Shown: one piece after another, positions 1 through 8,203 of the stretch
Numbering within the stretch: position 1 is the first letter of the stretch
Layout of the letters: each line of letters begins with the position of its first letter
NCBI GenBank assembly: GCA_001567545.1
Contig: LLZO01000203.1
Span: forward strand, 1-35,849
Source: Candidatus Tepidiaquacellales bacterium OLB5
Lineage (GTDB): Bacteria > Bacteroidota > Ignavibacteria > Tepidaquicellales > OLB5
Direction of reading: 5' to 3'
DNA length: 35,849 nt
The notes under the pieces: model-generated
What the model was told of the DNA's origin: nothing
Databases searched by the model: none
What the model saw: the letters and a program-made list of their open reading frames with translations, nothing else
Position numbers and translations under genes: made by a program

Positions 1-505
1 GGTCAGTATAAATTATTTATTGGAATAAATACTGACTGTTAAAAGTACTGAAAGTAAAAATATATTTCATATTTATAATATATTAATTTTATTTTGTAAT
101 ATATTATATATTAATATTTACATTCAATGTGTTTTATTTTAGAAAAATTAATTATAAATATGATTCAGAATCATTTTAATTACAGCACTTTATCCGTTAC
201 AGAACAGTAAGAACATTTGAAAATTAAAGTAAGAATATATATTCCTGCATATAGTATGATTTGAAGTGATTTTTTCTGTTCCGGTAGGTGAGTTTTCTGA
301 TTTATTTCTGTATTTTAATCCGTTTTCAAATTTTTAAATTTATTTTAAAAGGAAACTTATAGAAATTTATAAATAATCACAGTAAGTAATATTTAGTTAA
401 TTATCATATTTATTAGTGATTTTCGTCATATTTTTACCCTGTGCGAATTTATTATATTTACAAAATTTTAAATTAGGAATATTTTCATTTTTAATGGAGG
501 GTTTT
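1..505. other. AT-rich intergenic region before the radical SAM gene
   Basis: No convincing gene lies here. An open frame extends the radical SAM gene upstream to 416, but the Shine-Dalgarno and homology-like start favour 506. The only clear structure is at the left edge: GTCAGTA (2-8) pairs with TACTGAC (30-36), and inside it TTTATT (16-21) pairs with AATAAA (24-29). This could be the terminator of a gene to the left, but it has no strong T-tract. The rest is very AT-rich, and I could not place a confident promoter. Confidence 0.6.
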
Positions 506-1735
506 ATGAACAGGTTAAATCACCTGGAGTATTACCGTTTGCCGTGGAATCTGGCAGATAATATTATTTCATGGCTTGAACCGACAGCAAAATGCAACCT
601 GTCATGCCTGGGCTGTTACCGTAAAAATGAAGTGAACAGCCACAAAACCCTGCATGAAATAAAGGAAGAGCTTAATGTATTGATGCATTACCGCAAAACC
701 GACAGTGTATCAATTGCAGGCGGTGAACCATTGCTGCATCCGCAAATAACAGAAATTGTAAAAATGGTTGCAGATTTTGGCTGCAAGCCTATTGTAAACA
801 CTAACGGAATTGCACTCACTAAAGAACTTCTTCATGATTTAAAAAAAGCAGGAGTTTTTGGCTTCACTTTTCATATAGACAGCAAACAAAACCGCCCGGG
901 CTGGAAGGATGCCGATGAAGTGGAGCTGAATGAGCTTCGTTATAAATTTGCAAGAATGCTGGCAGACGAGGGGGGTATTTCGTGTTCATTTAATGCAACT
1001 ATATATGAAGATACATTGAAAGATGTTCCAGACCTGTTAAAATGGGCTAATAAACACATAGATATTGTTAATGTTATGGTATTTATCCTTTACCGCGCTG
1101 TTAATAATGATATTGTAGATTATTACCTGGGTCCTAAAAAAATTGATATGAGCACTCTTGTGTATAATGAAGATGTTCCTGACCGTACAGATATTATTGC
1201 AGATGAGCTGGTCGAAGTGATCAGGAAAACCTATCCTGATTTTAACCCGTGTGCATACCTAAACGGAAGCGAACAGGCGGATTCATTTAAATGGCTGCTG
1301 ACAGGAAGAGTTGGTACCAAAGACAGGATTTTCGGTTATATGGGCAGTAAGGCAATGGAAATTGTCCAGGGAGCTCACCATTTGTATACCGGGAAATACC
1401 TCTCATACACACGCCCTAAGATGAATGGCAAAGGAAGATCAATGATGCTGCTTGGTTTAATTGATAAAAAATTGCGCCGCACATTTTTTAGATATATCAA
1501 AAATCCTTTCAGGATTTTTAAAAAGCTGTACCTGCAGACAGTAATGATAATTCAGCCGGTAGATACACTTGAAGACGGCAGGCAGAGCATGTGTGACGGC
1601 TGTCCCGATATTACTGTATGGAACGGTAAGCTGGTATATTCATGCAGGATGGAAGAGCAGCTTAGGTATGGTCATAACCTGAAAACGTATCCAAAAGATA
1701 TTGCAAAACAGCTGGAATTGCTGGAAGATAAGTAG
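506..1735 (+). CDS. Radical SAM protein with C-terminal cysteine cluster
   Basis: This is a 409-residue radical S-adenosylmethionine enzyme. The [4Fe-4S] cluster motif CxxxCxxC is seen as CNLSCLGC (Cys30, Cys34, Cys37), followed by the SAM-binding AGGEPLLHP segment. That establishes the fold; the substrate cannot be read. The last 60 residues hold more cysteines (MCDGCP, then SCRMEEQ), which resembles the auxiliary cluster region of SPASM/twitch-type enzymes, but this is only inferred. The start is placed at 506 because GGAGG lies 6 bases upstream (496-500). The frame is open back to 416, but the extra 30 residues are hydrophobic and uncharacteristic. It is flanked by long AT-rich gaps and appears to be a single-gene unit. 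Confidence 0.85.
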   Translation: MNRLNHLEYYRLPWNLADNIISWLEPTAKCNLSCLGCYRKNEVNSHKTLHEIKEELNVLMHYRKTDSVSIAGGEPLLHPQITEIVKMVADFGCKPIVNTNGIALTKELLHDLKKAGVFGFTFHIDSKQNRPGWKDADEVELNELRYKFARMLADEGGISCSFNATIYEDTLKDVPDLLKWANKHIDIVNVMVFILYRAVNNDIVDYYLGPKKIDMSTLVYNEDVPDRTDIIADELVEVIRKTYPDFNPCAYLNGSEQADSFKWLLTGRVGTKDRIFGYMGSKAMEIVQGAHHLYTGKYLSYTRPKMNGKGRSMMLLGLIDKKLRRTFFRYIKNPFRIFKKLYLQTVMIIQPVDTLEDGRQSMCDGCPDITVWNGKLVYSCRMEEQLRYGHNLKTYPKDIAKQLELLEDK

Positions 1736-2041
1736 AATATTGATTTTAGCATATGTTATCAGGAAAATCAATTTATTTTGTTTTCCGGATTATACCAGAA
1801 TTTATTAGGACCAAATTTACAATTTACTATTTTGTAAATTGGTTTTAATTTTATACTGAAACTTAAAGTATTTGATACAGCCTGACCCTTACATTATAAG
1901 TTTAACGAAAAAGAATAAGTTAATTTATTCAAAATTAATTTTTATATTGCATTGCAGGATACTGCAGAGTGAAGTGTATCATAAATTTTTTAATTTATTA
2001 ACTAATCAAAAAAAAAATTTGCATCGGAACCAATCAGCAAA
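1736..2041. other. Intergenic region with a weak inverted repeat
   Basis: No gene is seen. At about 1812-1841 the sequence AATTTACAA is repeated in inverted orientation as TTGTAAATT a few bases later, which may act as a weak transcription stop for the radical SAM gene. The second half is AT-rich and probably holds the promoter of the hydrolase gene at 2042, but I cannot place it. Confidence 0.4.
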
Positions 2042-3025
2042 ATGACACATAATTTAAAGCTAACAATCATTATTATTATTTTTTTACTGCAGGGTGTTTA
2101 TACTTTTTGTCAGAATATTCAGGCAAATGTTTATAAACAGGACAGCATTATTGTTATTGGAAAAGACACTTCAAAAGGTTTCTTCCATGATTACATTCTC
2201 TTCATTCCCAAAGGCACTCAACAGAACAAAAAAACATTCCTGCTTGTAGAGCCCAACAATACAGGCAAATTATCTGACAGTATGGAAATTCATAAAAAAT
2301 ATGCAATTCACCTTGCATCGGTCAGTTCTGTTGGAAATAATATTTCTACTGAATTGAAAATCCCTTTGCTGGTCCCTGTATTTCCAAGACCTGCCTCTAA
2401 ACAGCTGACTTATACTCACGCTTTGGACAGAGATGTAATATTGGAAAATTCTGCCGGGCTTAAACGGCTTGACCTGCAGCTTCTTGAGATGATAAAAGAT
2501 TCTAAAAATGTTTTAAAAGACCTAAATATTGAAGTTGAAGAAAAATTTATTATGAGCGGTTTCTCGGCTTCAGGTACTTTTATTAATCGTTTTTCATTTA
2601 TACACCCTGATAAAATTCATGCATTGGCTATTGGCGGATTTAACGGGGAGCTTATGTTCCCGCAGGATGATTTAAACGGAATTCAATTAAAATATCCGAT
2701 AGGCACCGCCGATTTTGAAGAATTATTCGGGAAAAAATTTGACCTAAGTTCTTACAAATCCATTCCGCAGTTTATATATATGGGTGAGTTGGACGATAAT
2801 GATGCTGTTCAGTATGATGATGCTTATAATGAAGAAGAACGTAAAATTATCAATGAAAATATAGGGGAAACCGTACAAAAAAGATATTTGGAGTGTCAAA
2901 AAGTATATCAGCAGTCAAGCATAAACGCCGTTTTCAGAACATATGAAAATGTTGGACACTGGACAACATCAATGATGAATTTGGAAGTAATAAAATTTTT
3001 CGACGGTCAAATAAATGGAAAATAA
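2042..3025 (+). CDS. Secreted alpha/beta-hydrolase-like protein
   Basis: The 327-residue protein starts with a clear signal peptide (a Lys near the start, then a long Ile/Leu run ending near YTFCQ, about residue 24), so it should act in the periplasm or outside. The middle contains IMSGFSASGTF, which sits where the nucleophile elbow of an alpha/beta hydrolase is expected. The exact motif is G-x-S-x-S followed by Gly, not the usual GxSxG. An Asp-rich segment follows (MGELDDNDAVQYDD), and a late YENVGHWT could supply the catalytic His. This arrangement resembles esterase or dienelactone-hydrolase-like lipoproteins of Bacteroidota. The substrate is unknown. The gene stands alone. Confidence 0.6.
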   Translation: MTHNLKLTIIIIIFLLQGVYTFCQNIQANVYKQDSIIVIGKDTSKGFFHDYILFIPKGTQQNKKTFLLVEPNNTGKLSDSMEIHKKYAIHLASVSSVGNNISTELKIPLLVPVFPRPASKQLTYTHALDRDVILENSAGLKRLDLQLLEMIKDSKNVLKDLNIEVEEKFIMSGFSASGTFINRFSFIHPDKIHALAIGGFNGELMFPQDDLNGIQLKYPIGTADFEELFGKKFDLSSYKSIPQFIYMGELDDNDAVQYDDAYNEEERKIINENIGETVQKRYLECQKVYQQSSINAVFRTYENVGHWTTSMMNLEVIKFFDGQINGK

Positions 3026-3120
3026 CAATACCTGCCGGTAATAAATACAAAATTGATAAAAATACTCTTATTTACATAAATTTTTATTAAATATTAGTTT
3101 AATTTAAATTTAGCTTTAAA

Positions 3121-3151
3121 TTGTTATATATTTAAAGTATTGTTATATTTG
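3121..3151 (+). promoter_or_regulatory. Bacteroidota-type promoter for the 87-residue gene
   Basis: TTG at 3121-3123 and TATATTTG at 3144-3151 match the -33 (TTG) and -7 (TAnnTTTG) elements of the primary sigma factor of Bacteroidota, with a 20-bp spacer. The start codon at 3182 is about 30 bases downstream of the -7 element, a reasonable leader length. Confidence 0.6.
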
Positions 3152-3181
3152 CCTTAACAATAATTAATCAATTAAGGTAAA

Positions 3182-3445
3182 ATGGAAAGATTTCTTGTAG
3201 AATCTCCTCATACAGCAGAAGACTGCTCTAACGTTTTGACCCAGGTTTTAAACCTTGGTTATATCACGCATTATAACTGGGGATGTAAAGCCGGTGTTCA
3301 CACCGGCTGGGCTATTGTTGAAAGTGACAGTGAAACAGAAGCATTGCTTACTGTCCCGTCATTTATCAGGCATCAGGCAAAAGTAACCCGGCTGAATGTT
3401 TACACACCGGAAGATTTTAAGGGAACTCATAAAAAGCAACTTTGA
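3182..3445 (+). CDS. Small conserved-looking protein of unknown function
   Basis: An 87-residue soluble protein starting MERFLVESPHTAEDC. It has no signal peptide and no membrane segment. It contains a Cys/His/Trp-rich stretch (HYNWGCKAGVHTGWA), then an acidic helix and PSFIRHQAKVTRL. The layout (a short beta strand, a helix with Cys, then more strands) resembles small ferredoxin-like-fold proteins such as the DUF3303/DUF4242 group, but I cannot assign it. Cys15, Cys35 and the nearby His residues could bind a metal, which is a guess. It has its own well-formed promoter at 3121-3151 and no close partner genes, so it is probably an independently regulated single gene. Confidence 0.6.
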   Translation: MERFLVESPHTAEDCSNVLTQVLNLGYITHYNWGCKAGVHTGWAIVESDSETEALLTVPSFIRHQAKVTRLNVYTPEDFKGTHKKQL

Positions 3446-3669
3446 AATACTAAAAAGATATAAATTTTTAATCAGCAAATAATTACCGGGGATCCTTTAT
3501 AATTTATTCTGAAGCTGCTTTAGTTATTAAAGTTCATACATATCTAATATAGAATTTCCTGTTCTATTTATTCTGTCCTATATTACGAAGTATTTAAATT
3601 GTGCTATCATGTTATTTAACAATCAGCAGCCATAATATATTATTTTCATAAACAGAAAAATCTATTTAT

Positions 3670-5091
3670 ATGCCAAATAAATCAATAGACGATCTTAGAA
3701 AAGTTGTAGTACTTCATGATCTGCCTGAAGATATAATAAATTGGATCTATGAAAAATCGGAGTATATCGAAATTGAAGAAGGAGTTCTTTTCTATAAAAA
3801 GGATGAGCCTGCAGAACATTTATGGCTAATACCTGAAGGAAGATTCGATTTTTATATGGATGTAAACGGGCAGGAAGTTCTGTATTATAATTTCCAGAAT
3901 GATAACGTAACAGGCGGTGTAGGAGGTTTGCTGCCATATTCCAGAATGAAAGTATCCCCGGGTAATGCATACACTGTAGCATTTACCAAAGTATTTAAGC
4001 TTCATAAAAAATATTTTGATGAACTTGCACAAGTAAGTCCTGAACTGAATAACAGGCTTATAAGCTATATGACAGAAAGAGCGAGGGCATTTGCAACAAT
4101 AAAGCTGCAGCAGGAAAAAGTAAGCGCACTTGGAAAGCTTGCAGCCGGTATTGCCCATGAAATGAATAACCCTGCATCAGCTATAAACAGGATAGCCGCT
4201 GAACTTACTAAAAGACTGAAAGATAATTACGACTTAACCGGAAAACTTCTGCAGTTTAATATTAGTCCGGAATTGATAAGTAAGATCAATGCATTGGTTC
4301 AGGCAAAGGAAAAAACAACAGAAAAAAAACTGAGTATGTCAGAAAAAATGAATCGGGAGGATGAAATTGAAAGCTGGCTTCAGAAAAATGTTAAAGGTGG
4401 CAGTGAAATTACCGGAGATACTTTTGTTGATGCCGGTATTACTGTTGAAGATCTTGCAGTAATTAAAAATGATGTTGGTGAAGAAGAGTTTATTCATATA
4501 CTTTACTGGGTTGAAAATTTACTAATTTCACAGAGGATACTGTTTGACTTGCACGAATCTTCGTCAAGAATATCGCACCTTGTAAGCGCAATCAAAAGCC
4601 ATGTGCACATGGACCAGACAAATGAGCTTACATGCACGGATATTCACCGCGATATTGAAAATACTCTTACCCTCATGGGGTATAAGATTAGAGAAAAGAA
4701 TATTACAATTAAAAAAATATTCGCTGAGAATTTACCTGAAGTTCCTGTATATATAGGGGAAATGAACCAGGTATGGACAAATATAATAGATAATGCTATA
4801 TACGCGATGCAAAAAGGCGGGGAGCTTACCATCGAAACATTTTATGATTCGAAGAATGTTTGTGTAAAAATCTGTGATAACGGCACGGGTATACCCCCTG
4901 AAATACTCTCAAGAATTTTTGATCCTTTTTTTACAACAAAAAAAGTTGGTGAAGGCACAGGGATAGGGCTTGACCTGGTTAACAGGATTATTAAAAATCA
5001 TAACGGAGAAATTAAGGTATTTTCAAAACCGGGTAATACTGAATTTAAGATATATATCCCGGTTCAGGATACAAAAGGGGATAAAAAATGA
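3670..5091 (+). CDS. Histidine kinase with N-terminal cyclic-nucleotide-binding domain
   Basis: This 473-residue cytoplasmic sensor kinase has no membrane segment. Residues about 15-130 form a CRP-like cNMP-binding beta barrel (EYIEIEEGVLFYKKDEPAEHLWLI is typical of its start; quoted here only as residues 31-54). The dimerisation/phosphoacceptor region has the H-box AAGIAHEMNNPASAINR with His163. After a helical insert, the ATPase domain shows the N-box (NQVWTNIIDNAIYAM), the G1 box (DNGTGIPP), the F-box (FDPFFTTK) and the G2 box (GEGTGIGLDLV). It overlaps the next gene by four bases (ATGA, 5088-5091), so the two are translationally coupled and the downstream response regulator is its likely partner. 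The cNMP-like domain may bind a ligand other than cAMP; I cannot tell which. Confidence 0.9.
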   Translation: MPNKSIDDLRKVVVLHDLPEDIINWIYEKSEYIEIEEGVLFYKKDEPAEHLWLIPEGRFDFYMDVNGQEVLYYNFQNDNVTGGVGGLLPYSRMKVSPGNAYTVAFTKVFKLHKKYFDELAQVSPELNNRLISYMTERARAFATIKLQQEKVSALGKLAAGIAHEMNNPASAINRIAAELTKRLKDNYDLTGKLLQFNISPELISKINALVQAKEKTTEKKLSMSEKMNREDEIESWLQKNVKGGSEITGDTFVDAGITVEDLAVIKNDVGEEEFIHILYWVENLLISQRILFDLHESSSRISHLVSAIKSHVHMDQTNELTCTDIHRDIENTLTLMGYKIREKNITIKKIFAENLPEVPVYIGEMNQVWTNIIDNAIYAMQKGGELTIETFYDSKNVCVKICDNGTGIPPEILSRIFDPFFTTKKVGEGTGIGLDLVNRIIKNHNGEIKVFSKPGNTEFKIYIPVQDTKGDKK

Positions 5092-6746
5092 AACTACCAT
5101 TCATAATTATCGTTGATGACGATGAGCACGTTCTGCGCGCTATACAGCGGGATGTTAGAAATGAATACCGCGAAATGTACCGCGTCAGCGCAACTGACTC
5201 TGCCAATGAAGCAATAGAGCTTGTTAAAGAATTAAAACAGAAAAATGAGGCTGTCGCGCTTTTTATTTCTGACCAGCGTATGCCTGAAATGGACGGAATG
5301 ACTTATCTTGGTGTTGTAAAAGAAATTTATCCTGAAGCAAAGTCAATATTGCTTACTGCCTATTCTGATATCGAAGTAGCTATAAAAGCAATTAATGAAA
5401 TAAAGCTGGACCATTACCTGCTTAAACCATGGAATCCGCCGGAAGAAAAGCTTTATCCTGCACTTAATGAGCTTCTTTATGACTGGGCTGAAAATGTGCG
5501 TATGCCTTATGAAGGTATCAGGCTGCTGGGCTCAAGATGGTCATCAAAAAGTTATGAAGTCAAGGAATTCCTTTCACGGAATCTGATACCATATCAATGG
5601 GTGGATATTGATTCAGATGAAGAAATGAAACAGCTGGCTGTTTCTATAACAGGAGATGTTAACAAGCTGCCTGTTGTGTTATTTCCAGACGGCACTAATT
5701 TGGTAATGCCGGCAAACAGCAAAATTGCGGAAAAAGCCGGTTTGCAGACAAGCGCTAAGCTTCCGTTTTATGATATTATCATTGTTGGTGCGGGTCCGGC
5801 AGGGCTTGCAGCAGCTGTTTATGCCGCCTCGGAAGGTCTTAAAACCCTTGTGGTAGAACAGAATGCCCCGGGCGGACAGGCAGGAACAAGCTCCAGAATT
5901 GAAAATTATCTTGGGTTTCCATCCGGTATTAGCGGAATGGAGCTTGCAGGAAGGGCAACTGCCCAGGTTAAAAGATTTGGCGCAGAAATAATGAATGAAG
6001 AAATTGTTTCCATGAGGCTTGAACAGCCTTATAAAATACTTAAGCTTTGCAGCGGAACTGAAGTATCCGCCTATTCAGTTGTATTCACTTCCGGTGTATC
6101 GGTCAGGATGCTGGAAACACCTGGTGTTGAAAAATTCCTGGGAACCGGAATTTATTACGGCGCTGCTATGACAGAAGCCGCAACCTATAAAGACCAGGAT
6201 GTATGTATTCTGGGCGGAGCTAACTCAGCAGGGCAAGGCGCATTGTTTTTTGCACGGTATGCAAAAACTGTAACAATGATTGTAAGAGCAGCCTCGCTTT
6301 CCAAAGCAATGTCAAGCTATCTTGTTGAAAGGATAAATGCAGCTCCTAATATTAAAGTGTTGACTGAAACAGAAATGTGCGCTGCACAGGGCAGCGGCAT
6401 ACTTGAAAACATCACTCTTAAAAATATTCCGGACGGTAATGTTTTTAAAATGGATACTGCTGCAGTATTTATTTTTATCGGTTCTGCACCCAGAACAGAA
6501 ATGCTGAACGGAATGATCCAGACTGATGAAAAGGGCTATATACTTACCGGACCTGACCTTAAACGGATAAACAATAAAGTGGAGGGATGGGATCTTGACC
6601 GCGATCCGTTCATTCTGGAAACCAATATACCCGGGGTTTTTGCTGCCGGTGATGTAAGGGCAGGTTCCGGAAAACGCGTTGCAGCAGCTGTTGGAGAAGG
6701 ATCAGCAGCCATAAGCATGGTGCATAAATATCTTGAAACGGTTTAA
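5088..6746 (+). CDS. Response regulator fused to a thioredoxin-reductase-like flavoprotein
   Basis: This 552-residue protein has three parts. Residues 5-130 are a receiver domain with acidic residues Asp10-12, phosphoacceptor Asp62 (in SDQRMPEMDG), Thr90 and Lys113. Residues about 143-220 resemble a glutaredoxin/thioredoxin-like fold (LLGSRWSSKSYEVKEFL, then LPVVLFPDG) but carry Ser residues where CxxC would be. Residues 228-552 are a thioredoxin-reductase-like FAD/NAD(P) module with the FAD motif GAGPAG (234-239), PGGQAGTSSRIENYLGFP, the nucleotide motif GGANSAG (376-382) and GDVRAGSGKR near the end. The redox-active CxxC of true thioredoxin reductase is absent (YYGAAMTEAATYKDQDV occupies that place). 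Phosphorylation by the overlapping upstream kinase probably controls the redox module. Fused proteins of this general type are known, but their function is largely untested. Confidence 0.88.
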   Translation: MKLPFIIIVDDDEHVLRAIQRDVRNEYREMYRVSATDSANEAIELVKELKQKNEAVALFISDQRMPEMDGMTYLGVVKEIYPEAKSILLTAYSDIEVAIKAINEIKLDHYLLKPWNPPEEKLYPALNELLYDWAENVRMPYEGIRLLGSRWSSKSYEVKEFLSRNLIPYQWVDIDSDEEMKQLAVSITGDVNKLPVVLFPDGTNLVMPANSKIAEKAGLQTSAKLPFYDIIIVGAGPAGLAAAVYAASEGLKTLVVEQNAPGGQAGTSSRIENYLGFPSGISGMELAGRATAQVKRFGAEIMNEEIVSMRLEQPYKILKLCSGTEVSAYSVVFTSGVSVRMLETPGVEKFLGTGIYYGAAMTEAATYKDQDVCILGGANSAGQGALFFARYAKTVTMIVRAASLSKAMSSYLVERINAAPNIKVLTETEMCAAQGSGILENITLKNIPDGNVFKMDTAAVFIFIGSAPRTEMLNGMIQTDEKGYILTGPDLKRINNKVEGWDLDRDPFILETNIPGVFAAGDVRAGSGKRVAAAVGEGSAAISMVHKYLETV

Positions 6747-6748
6747 GG

Positions 6749-7537
6749 TTAATTTGTTTTTTTTATCTGCTGAGTAACACTATAGTAAAGCTTATCGCCT
6801 TCTTCCTTTAATGAGCGGGAAGTATTTGTTTCTTTTACAGTGTTATCATTGATCAGCCTGTTTATAAATTCAATTCTTTTATTCATCCATAAATTAGCTT
6901 TTTGCTTAAGTTCCAGGGCATCTGCATCCTTTTCCTTGGCGCCGTAATCCAGTGCATTAAGCCTTGAAGCAATTGATCTCATATTGCTTAAATAATTGCT
7001 TTTTGATTCCACACCTGCAGTATAAGCCGACCGGTATAAAGATTCAAATTTCTCTATCAGGTCACGCTGCCGGGCAGTGAATTTTTTTGTTTTATCTAAA
7101 TCAGTCTCGGTTTCAACTTTTATTTTATCCTTTGATTTTTCTTCATCTTTTGTGCCGATCACTTCTTCTCTAACAATTAAAGTATCTGTTTTAGGGATAG
7201 TATTGCTCAATTTACGCTGATTGATCTTATCAAGCATCAGCTGGGATTCGTGGTAATACTCATCATCGCCTGATACTCTTACCAGCTGAACTTCTGCAGC
7301 ACTGAAAAGGCTGTCACCAAATGCCTGCAGTCCCTGAATATATGCTATCTTTGACTGCGCAAGCCTGAAATCCTTTTCACCTGCATCAATTTTCTGAAAT
7401 TCCGAAATTGCTTCCGGATATTGCTTCCCTTTAAGCAACTCCATTCCTTTTTCGTAATGACCTGTTTTTGCGCAGCCTGCAATACAAAGGACAAATACTA
7501 ATAAATAAATTATTCTTTTTTTAATGGTTTTCATCAT
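6749..7537 (-). CDS. Lipoprotein with TPR-like N-terminal half
   Basis: The 262-residue protein begins with a lipoprotein signal peptide whose lipobox is CIAGC (Cys22 would be lipidated). Residues about 27-110 look like one or two helical TPR-type repeats (YEKGMELLKGKQYPEAISEF, then a matching helix pair). A charged, Lys/Glu-rich linker follows, then a helical C-terminal region. This suggests an envelope-anchored scaffold or assembly factor; no enzymatic motif is seen. The gene is convergent with the flavoprotein gene, with two bases between the stop codons, so no separate terminator fits between them. Two adjacent ATG codons (7537 and 7534) make the exact start ambiguous by one residue. Confidence 0.65.
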   Translation of the reverse strand: MMKTIKKRIIYLLVFVLCIAGCAKTGHYEKGMELLKGKQYPEAISEFQKIDAGEKDFRLAQSKIAYIQGLQAFGDSLFSAAEVQLVRVSGDDEYYHESQLMLDKINQRKLSNTIPKTDTLIVREEVIGTKDEEKSKDKIKVETETDLDKTKKFTARQRDLIEKFESLYRSAYTAGVESKSNYLSNMRSIASRLNALDYGAKEKDADALELKQKANLWMNKRIEFINRLINDNTVKETNTSRSLKEEGDKLYYSVTQQIKKTN

Positions 7538-7680
7538 AGTATTATTAATTATGATTTCATCAATTATTAATAAAAACAGTGAAAAAGGCGGATAGGTTTT
7601 GTAAATTTAAATTTAATACTGAATTTATGATTTGTAAAATTTATGAATTTTGCTTAAATTTGCAGATAATCATTATTTAA

Positions 7681-7758
7681 GGAGCCGTAGTTCAGTTTGG
7701 TTAGAACGCCTGACTGTCACTCAGGAGGTCGCGAGTTCGAGTCTCGTCGGTTCCGCCA
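7681..7758 (+). tRNA. tRNA-Asp (anticodon GTC)
   Basis: A complete cloverleaf can be folded. The acceptor GGAGCCG (7681-7687) pairs with CGGTTCC (7748-7754), with one G-T pair. The anticodon stem is CCTGA (7709-7713)/TCAGG (7721-7725), with a seven-base loop and anticodon GTC at 7716-7718. The T-arm is GCGAG TTCGAGT CTCGT. Discriminator G and an encoded CCA end the gene at 7758. The 3' end, TCGGTTCCGCCAATAAA (7747-7763), is repeated exactly at 8095-8111 beyond the GIY-YIG gene, so this locus has been an insertion target. Confidence 0.97.
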
Positions 7759-7760
7759 AT

Positions 7761-7784
7761 AAACCCCGTTTTTCGGGGTTTTTT
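7761..7784 (+). terminator. Rho-independent terminator after tRNA-Asp
   Basis: AAACCCCG (7761-7768), loop TTTTT, CGGGGTTT (7774-7781), then more T. It ends only eight bases before the GIY-YIG start codon, so that gene is either expressed by read-through or is nearly silent. Confidence 0.85.
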
Positions 7785-7791
7785 GATTTTT

Positions 7792-8058
7792 ATGTCATAT
7801 TTTACATACATATTAAAAAGCAAAATTAAGGATAAATTTTATATAGGGGCTACTGATAATACTGAACGGAGAGTCATTCTTCATAATGAAGGAAAATCTA
7901 TTTCAACGAAGGCTTATATACCATGGGAATTAGTTTATTATGAAAAGTATAAAACTAAAACTGAAGCATTAAAACGGGAAAGACTACTTAAAAAAATGAA
8001 AAGTAAAAAATATATAGAGTGGTTAATCTCAAATCACGCAGGAGGTCGTCCCGATTAA
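7792..8058 (+). CDS. Small GIY-YIG nuclease domain protein
   Basis: An 88-residue single-domain GIY-YIG protein. The signature is seen as YTYIL followed by FYIGATDN, with Arg in TERRVILHN and Glu in the TEALKRERLLKKMKS helix, the expected catalytic residues. ATG at 7792 is preferred to the TTG at 7783, which lies in the terminator T-tract. Proteins of this size (UPF0213/YhbQ-like) are common in Bacteroidota. Here the last residues (AGGRPD) and the stop codon are encoded by the duplicated tRNA fragment and the first inserted palindrome, so the C-terminus was acquired through the insertion. It probably drives or drove its own spread into tRNA genes, as homing GIY-YIG enzymes do, but that is inference. 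Confidence 0.88.
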   Translation: MSYFTYILKSKIKDKFYIGATDNTERRVILHNEGKSISTKAYIPWELVYYEKYKTKTEALKRERLLKKMKSKKYIEWLISNHAGGRPD

Positions 8059-8111
8059 ATCGGGAAGTCTCAGCTTGTCCCGCCGAGGGCGGGATCGGTT
8101 CCGCCAATAAA
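8039..8111 (+). repeat. Disrupted second copy of the tRNA-Asp 3' end with two palindromes
   Basis: Ten bases of the variable region and 17 bases of the acceptor/3' end of tRNA-Asp are repeated here, separated by two 17-base palindromes that share TCCCG...CGGGA. There is no 5' half, so this cannot make a tRNA. The palindromes are of the same style as those inside the gene at 33601-34872. Confidence 0.85.
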
Positions 8112-8113
8112 AT

Positions 8114-8146
8114 AAGGCACTTAGATGGAAATCTGAGTGCCTTTTG
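8114..8146 (+). terminator. Terminator hairpin, probably the original tRNA-Asp terminator
   Basis: AAGGCACTTAGAT and ATCTGAGTGCCTT form a long stem around GGAA, followed by TT. It can also serve the convergent DUF1801 gene ending at 8204, although that gene ends some 58 bases away. Confidence 0.7.
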
Positions 8147-8203
8147 TGTTATTTGCCTGGTTTTGATTTTTTTTACAGATTTAATAAAATGAAATTCTTA
8201 TCA

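Larger units (their letters stand above)
7681..8111 (+). mobile_element. GIY-YIG unit inserted at the 3' end of tRNA-Asp, with duplicated tRNA end
   Basis: Two parts of the tRNA recur after the nuclease gene. CAGGAGGTCG (7722-7731) recurs at 8039-8048, and TCGGTTCCGCCAATAAA (7747-7763) recurs at 8095-8111. In the second copy the T-arm is replaced by two hairpins, TCCCGAT-TAA-ATCGGGA (8049-8065) and TCCCGCC-GAG-GGCGGGA (8078-8094), with AGTCTC left between them. The inserted unit (about 7764-8111) therefore consists of a terminator, the nuclease gene and a partial tRNA copy. A further terminator at 8114-8146 fits as the original tRNA terminator, pushed downstream. The insertion model is inferred; the repeats are directly seen. 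Confidence 0.75.

Noticed and set aside
416-505. Upstream extension of the radical SAM gene
   Set aside because: The extra 30 residues are AT-driven and hydrophobic, and a good GGAGG site precedes ATG 506.
8039-8111. Second tRNA-like sequence after the GIY-YIG gene
   Set aside because: Only the variable-region and 3' acceptor segments are repeated, and the T-arm is broken by two hairpins; it has no 5' half, so it is not a tRNA gene.
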